A stretch of DNA of 9,449 bases from Comamonas sp. lk (GTDB lineage Bacteria; Pseudomonadota; Gammaproteobacteria; Burkholderiales; Burkholderiaceae_C): the NCBI GenBank assembly GCA_945898105.1, contig CAMDHL010000066.1, positions 1-9,449 of the forward strand, written 5' to 3'. Shown one piece after another: positions 6,258-9,449 of this stretch. The position numbers and the translations under genes are program-made. The notes below the pieces were generated by a model that was not told the origin of the DNA, made no database searches, and saw only the letters and a program-made list of their open reading frames with translations. Within the stretch, counting starts at the first letter, position 1. The number at the start of each line of letters is the position of its first letter.

Positions 6258-7565
6258 TTAGGTGCCTTGGGCCAGCAAAGGTTTCAAGGCATCAGCCACG
6301 GCCAAGCCAGACTTCAAGCCGTCTTCATGAAAGCCGTAGCCGGTCCAGGCGCCGCAAAAATAGGTGTGTCGCCCACCCTGGATAGCGGGCAAGCGTTTTT
6401 GCGCTTCGATGGCCGCAAGGTCTAATACCGGATGCGCATATTCAAAGCGACCATGCACCAGGGCGGGGTCGATTTCCTGCGCCGGATTGAGTGAGACCAC
6501 CACCGGCTGACTAAAAGGTAAAGGCTGCAACATATTGAGCAAGTAATGCAGGCATACGCGCGGGCCATTTTGCCCATTCGCCGGGTCCGCTAGGCTGGCC
6601 GTGCGTTGGTAATTCCAAGCGGCCCAGGCTTTTTTGCGGCGCGGCAGCACCGAGGCATCGGTATGCAAAACGGCATGGTTGGGCTGGTAGCGGATGGCGC
6701 TCAGGGTTTGGCGCTCCGAGCCGCTGGCATCAGCCAACAGCGCCAGCGCCTGGTCGCTGTGGGTGGCGATGATTACTTTGTCAAAACGCTCGGTTTGCCC
6801 TTGTACATGTACAAGCACGCCGTCAGCCAAGCGCTCGATGCGCTGTACCGGAGCGCGCAAGCGCTTGTCCGCGATACCGGCCAAAATTTTCTCCACGTAC
6901 TGGCGCGCACCACCGGGCACGGTGCGCCATTGGGGCCGGTTCGCCAGGGCAATTAGTCCGTGGTTATGGCAAAAGCGCACCATGGTCGCGACCGGAAACG
7001 CGAGCATCTGGTCGGTAGGGCAGCTCCAAATACAGGCCAGCATGGGCAGGAAGTACCAGTCTTTGAACTCCCGCGAAAAATTATGCTGGTTCAGAAATTC
7101 GCCCAGTGGCTGCACGAGCTCGGCGTCGGCATTACGCAGCGCCAAGCCGGTGGCCAGTTTGTTAAAGCGCATCACATCGGCCAGCATGCGCCAAAAACGC
7201 GGACGCAGCAGGTTGCTGCGCTGGGCAAACACCGCATCCAAAGAAGTGCCGCTCCACTCAAGCGCGGGGGCATCTACGCTGCCAGCGGTTTGCACCGAAA
7301 ACGACATATCCGAATCGGCCGAAGGTACGCCCAGTTCGGCAAACAAGGCGATCAGTTGCGGGTAAGTGCGATCGTTAAACACCAGAAAACCTGTGTCCAC
7401 GCCGTGCGTGCGTGGGCCGGTGGGCGTGTCCAGGGTGATGTCCACCGTGTGCGTGTGGCCGCCGAAGTAATCGCCCGCTTCCAACAGGGTGATGTCGGCC
7501 AGGCCTTTCAGCCGGTGCGCGGCAGCCAGCCCGGAAATTCCTGAGCCAATAACGGCTACCTTCAT
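6258..7565 (-). CDS. FAD-dependent amine-oxidase-like protein (COG2907 type), first gene of the operon
   Basis: A 435-residue flavoprotein. The dinucleotide-binding fold opens the protein: VAVIGSGISGLAAAHRL (3-19) with the ribose-binding acid E29 and the GGHTHTVD segment (35-42). GVDTGFLVFNDRTYPQ (55-70) follows, and the C-terminal FAD motif YFCGAWTGYGFHEDGLKSG (402-420) closes the site, so both ends are intact. The family is annotated as predicted NAD/FAD-binding or amine oxidase, but its partners point to oxidation or desaturation of membrane acyl chains rather than amines. It heads the eight-gene transcript. The ATG at 7565 was chosen because it begins right at the beta strand of the Rossmann fold and has GGAG 8 nt upstream. 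The same frame stays open to 7721, but that stretch carries the promoter and lacks family similarity. Confidence 0.94.
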   Translation of the reverse strand: MKVAVIGSGISGLAAAHRLKGLADITLLEAGDYFGGHTHTVDITLDTPTGPRTHGVDTGFLVFNDRTYPQLIALFAELGVPSADSDMSFSVQTAGSVDAPALEWSGTSLDAVFAQRSNLLRPRFWRMLADVMRFNKLATGLALRNADAELVQPLGEFLNQHNFSREFKDWYFLPMLACIWSCPTDQMLAFPVATMVRFCHNHGLIALANRPQWRTVPGGARQYVEKILAGIADKRLRAPVQRIERLADGVLVHVQGQTERFDKVIIATHSDQALALLADASGSERQTLSAIRYQPNHAVLHTDASVLPRRKKAWAAWNYQRTASLADPANGQNGPRVCLHYLLNMLQPLPFSQPVVVSLNPAQEIDPALVHGRFEYAHPVLDLAAIEAQKRLPAIQGGRHTYFCGAWTGYGFHEDGLKSGLAVADALKPLLAQGT

Positions 7566-7573
7566 AGTTGAGT

Positions 7574-7577
7574 CTCC
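7574..7577 (-). promoter_or_regulatory. Ribosome binding site of the first operon gene
   Basis: GGAG on the minus strand, 8 nt before the ATG at 7565. This is the clearest Shine-Dalgarno in the operon and fixes the start of the flavoprotein against the longer open frame. Confidence 0.7.
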
Positions 7578-7584
7578 AGTCGAG

Positions 7585-7598
7585 TTACTATACAGTAA
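7585..7598. promoter_or_regulatory. Inverted repeat TTACT-N4-AGTAA in the operon leader
   Basis: A perfect 5-bp dyad with a 4-bp centre (ATAC) lies between the candidate promoter and the start codon of the flavoprotein gene. It would be about 20-35 nt downstream of the predicted transcription start, a suitable place for a repressor. The AT-rich TATA/TACA core recalls MerR-type light regulators (LitR/CarH), which control related gene sets in other bacteria, but no such regulator is in the window and the match is only suggestive. Confidence 0.3.
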
Positions 7599-7623
7599 TA
7601 GCGCGACTGATGAGTCTCTTTTC

Positions 7624-7654
7624 AACTTATCGCGTTTTATGCCCGAATCGATCA
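7624..7654 (-). promoter_or_regulatory. Candidate ECF-sigma promoter (RpoE/ChrR type) for the eight-gene operon
   Basis: On the minus strand TGATCG (7649-7654) is followed after 19 bases by TAAGTT (7624-7629). This resembles the Rhodobacter RpoE-ChrR regulon promoter, remembered as TGATCC in the -35 and TAAG in the -10 with about 18 bp between. A start near 7616 would give a leader of about 50 nt to the ATG at 7565. The same kind of operon is controlled by this sigma factor in Rhodobacter, which strengthens the call. I see no convincing sigma-70 promoter for the operon in the region. Confidence 0.5.
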
Positions 7655-7679
7655 GAAATATGCCACAGGCAAAACCAGA

Positions 7680-7692
7680 CCACCAGTGGTGG
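7680..7692. promoter_or_regulatory. Inverted repeat CCACCA-G-TGGTGG in the divergent control region
   Basis: A perfect 6-bp dyad with a one-base centre, located upstream of the candidate ECF promoter on the minus strand and about 60 bp before the ferritin-like gene on the plus strand. It could be an operator shared by the two divergent transcripts, or a chance GC-rich palindrome inside an otherwise open frame. Confidence 0.3.
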
Positions 7693-7750
7693 CTTAGTGC
7701 GCTGATGTCTGCCTTGCCCACCTAAAATCAAAAGTCACAGAAAGCTCTGC

Positions 7751-8623
7751 ATGCTCTACCCGGAACTCTTCAGACAACTGGAATCCGTCCGCTGGGACAT
7801 GGAGCGCGACATCCCCTGGTCCAGTTTTGACCCGGGCGCCCTATCCGACGAGCAGGCCACCACCATCAAAATGAACGCGATCACCGAGTGGGCGGCGTTG
7901 CCGGCCACCGAAATGTTTTTGCGCGACAACCGGGGCGACAGCGACTTTTCTGCCTTTATGTCCATCTGGTTCTTCGAGGAACAGAAGCATTCGCTGGTGT
8001 TGATGGAGTATTTGCGTCGCTTTCGGCCCGACCTGGTGCCCACCGAGGCCGAGCTACACAACGTGCGCTTTGAATTTGACCCGGCCCCGGCACTAGAGAC
8101 ACTGATGCTGCACTTTTGCGGCGAAATCCGCCTGAACCACTGGTACCGCCGCGCAAGCGAATGGCACTCAGAACCGGTGATCAAAGCCATTTACACCCGC
8201 TTAAGCCAAGACGAGGCACGCCACGGCGGCGCCTACCTGAAGTACATGAAGCGCGCCATACAAAACGTAGGGCTAGAGGCCAAAAGCGCATTTGCCAAAG
8301 TGGGCGTACTGATGGCAAGCGCACGCCGTACCAGTCAAGCCCTGCACCCGACCAATCTGCATGTGAACAAAGCGCTGTTTCCCAATGACACCGTGCAGGC
8401 CCGCCTGCCCAACCCGGACTGGCTGGAGCACTGGCTGGACAAGCAAATTGATTTTGACGCTGTCTGGGAAAACAAAGTAGTAGAGCGCATACTGCACAAC
8501 ATGAGCCTTTTGATGGAACGCAGCTTTGGCACCGTACAGGAGCTCAACAAATACCGCAAAGAACTGGCGCGCGAGCTAGGCAACGCCCTGGAGTCGGGCA
8601 AGAAAGATGGCAAAGCTGCATGA
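7751..8623 (+). CDS. Ferritin-like di-iron carboxylate protein
   Basis: A 290-residue cytosolic protein of the ferritin-like superfamily. Two ExxH motifs are visible, E77-Q-K-H80 and E155-A-R-H158, with single glutamates E46 (or E54) in the first helix and E125 in CGEIRLNHW in the third. The order E, ExxH, E, ExxH is that of a complete di-iron site. Spacings of about 31, 48 and 30 residues resemble acyl-ACP desaturases rather than iron-storage ferritins, and the protein is far longer than a ferritin. A helical, charged C-terminus (about 225-290) follows. It is divergent from the lipid-modifying operon and overlaps rfaE2 by ATGA. A role as an O2-dependent oxidase or desaturase is inference; it could instead be a tRNA- or metabolite-hydroxylating enzyme. 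The ATG at 7751 has only a weak AGAAAG before it. A TAAAAT at 7723-7728 could be its -10, but no good -35 is seen. Confidence 0.85.
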   Translation: MLYPELFRQLESVRWDMERDIPWSSFDPGALSDEQATTIKMNAITEWAALPATEMFLRDNRGDSDFSAFMSIWFFEEQKHSLVLMEYLRRFRPDLVPTEAELHNVRFEFDPAPALETLMLHFCGEIRLNHWYRRASEWHSEPVIKAIYTRLSQDEARHGGAYLKYMKRAIQNVGLEAKSAFAKVGVLMASARRTSQALHPTNLHVNKALFPNDTVQARLPNPDWLEHWLDKQIDFDAVWENKVVERILHNMSLLMERSFGTVQELNKYRKELARELGNALESGKKDGKAA

Positions 8624-9129
8624 GCGACACCAGCGCCGCCGCCGCACCGCCGGTCATGCTGGACAAGCTGTGCGAGCGCAGTGGCTTGGCAACGGCTCTC
8701 GCCCACCTCCCCCGGCCCTGGGTGTTTACCAACGGCGTGTTTGACGTGCTGCACCGCGGACATGTGGTCTATCTGGCGCAAGCCCGCGCCCTGGGCGGCA
8801 GCCTGATCGTGGCGCTCAACACCGATGCCTCAACACGCCGCTTGGGCAAGGGCGACGACCGCCCGCTCAACAATGAAATGGACCGCGCGATCGTCATGTC
8901 CAGCCAGGAAGCGGTCAGCCTAGTCACCTGGTTTGACGAAGACAACCCGCAAGCGCTGATCGCCGAAATCCGCCCGGATGTTTTGGTCAAAGGTGGCGAC
9001 TACAAAATGGATGTGTTGCCCGAGACGGCATTAATGCATTCCTGGGGCGGCAAGGCGCTGGCGCTGCCTTTTGTGTCGGGGTACTCGACCACCGCGCTGG
9101 TGAAGAAGATTCGGGCGCAGGGTAATTGA
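8620..9129 (+). CDS. rfaE2: D-glycero-beta-D-manno-heptose 1-phosphate adenylyltransferase
   Basis: A 169-residue nucleotidyltransferase that transfers AMP from ATP to heptose 1-phosphate, giving ADP-heptose for the LPS inner core. It corresponds to the C-terminal domain of the bifunctional HldE; in many beta-proteobacteria the kinase is a separate gene. After a variable N-terminus, the cytidylyltransferase-like motif FTNGVFDVLHRGHVVYL (36-52) carries the HxGH signature H45-R-G-H48. ALNTDASTRRL (65-75), RPLNNEMDRA (81-90), RPDVLVKGGDY (118-128) and the final SGYSTTALVKKI (153-164) are typical of RfaE2. Its ATG overlaps the stop of the ferritin-like gene, implying co-transcription and coupling. 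No heptose kinase or epimerase gene is in the window, so the rest of the pathway must be elsewhere. Confidence 0.93.
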   Translation: MSDTSAAAAPPVMLDKLCERSGLATALAHLPRPWVFTNGVFDVLHRGHVVYLAQARALGGSLIVALNTDASTRRLGKGDDRPLNNEMDRAIVMSSQEAVSLVTWFDEDNPQALIAEIRPDVLVKGGDYKMDVLPETALMHSWGGKALALPFVSGYSTTALVKKIRAQGN

Positions 9130-9133
9130 CGCT

Positions 9134-9331
9134 TTGGCGAAAGAGTTTTTGGCGCGCTTAGCGTTTGAACGGGGTCAAATGTCATTACGAGAATTTTGCG
9201 CAACAGATTGGACATCCTTGAACGGCGCGTTCCGACCCATAGCGGAAATTGAATTGGCCAGATTGGATGGCCGGAAGCTGACACTCGCTAGGACGTTTAA
9301 GCTTACGCCGGTCATCAAATCGATGAACTAA
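9134..9331 (+). CDS. Doubtful small ORF, unrecognised
   Basis: An open frame of 65 codons from a TTG, or 50 codons from an ATG at 9179 that has a GGGG stretch four to eight bases before it. The peptide (MSLREFCATDWTSLNGAF...) matches no family I know and has no signal peptide or membrane segment. It sits in a stretch whose base composition is less GC-rich than the preceding genes. It may be non-coding or a relic. A short CTTT-GGCG-AAAG dyad followed by a run of five T at about 9132-9152 might act as a weak terminator for rfaE2, which would argue against the TTG start. Confidence 0.15.
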   Translation: MAKEFLARLAFERGQMSLREFCATDWTSLNGAFRPIAEIELARLDGRKLTLARTFKLTPVIKSMN

Positions 9332-9341
9332 TAATTAACTT

Positions 9342-9449
9342 TCAAGATGTCTGCTCATAGAGACTCCAGGCATCGTCTGCACTGACTCCATCATGAATCA
9401 TGGCCATTAACGCGCGGACAACCGCACCTGGATTTTTATGCTGATATAC
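9342..9449 (-). CDS. C-terminal end of an unidentified protein (5' part outside window)
   Basis: The minus strand is open from the window edge to a TGA at 9342-9344, giving 35 residues. The sequence looks protein-like: PGAVVRALMAMIHDG then VSADDAWSLYEQTS, an amphipathic helix followed by an acidic, helical end. No family is recognised. It converges on rfaE2 with about 210 bp between the two stops. Coding status rests on composition and the clean frame only. Confidence 0.45.
   Translation of the reverse strand, partial: VYQHKNPGAVVRALMAMIHDGVSADDAWSLYEQTS

Noticed and set aside
6694..7365. Plus-strand open frame of 223 codons opposite the flavoprotein gene
   Set aside because: Antisense shadow, rich in Ser, Arg and Ala without any recognisable motif.
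7586..7593. Sigma-70 -10 box (TATAGT on the minus strand) for the operon
   Set aside because: No acceptable -35 hexamer lies 16-18 bp upstream; the ECF-like pair further upstream fits better.
7566..7721. Extension of the flavoprotein gene to an upstream ATG at 7721
   Set aside because: The Rossmann motif begins right at the 7565 start, which has a good ribosome site, and the extension covers the predicted promoter.
9254..9274. GGCC-flanked hairpin in the tail as terminator or small RNA
   Set aside because: Only four paired bases and no following T-run; likely chance.
1..9449. CRISPR arrays, tRNA or rRNA genes, insertion sequences, long direct repeats
   Set aside because: None seen on either strand when read through; no tandem repeats or transposase-like proteins.

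Overview
The window reads as a moderately high-GC betaproteobacterial chromosome segment. I infer Burkholderiales, probably Comamonadaceae-like, from codon style, protein character and gene neighbourhood; no rRNA or other taxonomic marker is present to prove it. Gene density is very high and I see no insertion sequence, tRNA, rRNA or CRISPR array.

Layout. (1) Bases 1-540, plus strand: the C-terminal three quarters of a YibF-like glutathione S-transferase that starts before the window. (2) Bases 584-7565, minus strand: eight tightly packed genes read leftwards from one upstream region: FAD-dependent amine-oxidase-like protein (COG2907 type), DUF1365 protein, cyclopropane-fatty-acid-synthase-like methyltransferase, chalcone-isomerase-like secreted protein, MelB/GPH-type MFS transporter, DUF3833 lipoprotein, short-chain dehydrogenase and NTF2/SnoaL-like protein. 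Every junction is an overlap or a gap of 15 nt or less, so this is almost certainly one operon. (3) Bases 7566-7750: a divergent control region with a candidate ECF-sigma promoter (TGATCG-N19-TAAGTT) and two inverted repeats. (4) Bases 7751-9129, plus strand: a ferritin-like di-iron protein overlapping (ATGA) rfaE2, the heptose-1-phosphate adenylyltransferase of LPS core synthesis. (5) Bases 9130-9449: a poorly coding, less GC-rich tail with one doubtful small ORF and the C-terminal end of an unidentified minus-strand gene entering from the right.

How the genes fit together. The FAD protein, DUF1365 protein and CFA-like methyltransferase form a recurrent set in Proteobacteria. It is associated with modification of unsaturated acyl chains in membrane phospholipids. 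Related genes in Rhodobacter sphaeroides belong to the singlet-oxygen (RpoE-ChrR) response and to methylated furan fatty acid synthesis. The remaining five genes are the usual but poorly understood companions: a periplasmic protein, a lipoprotein, a permease, a reductase and a small NTF2-fold protein. The most interesting points are the altered bicarbonate pocket of the CFA homologue, the ECF-like promoter, and a full di-iron oxidase candidate transcribed divergently from this lipid operon. No sigma factor, ChrR-type anti-sigma, LitR regulator or photolyase lies inside the window.
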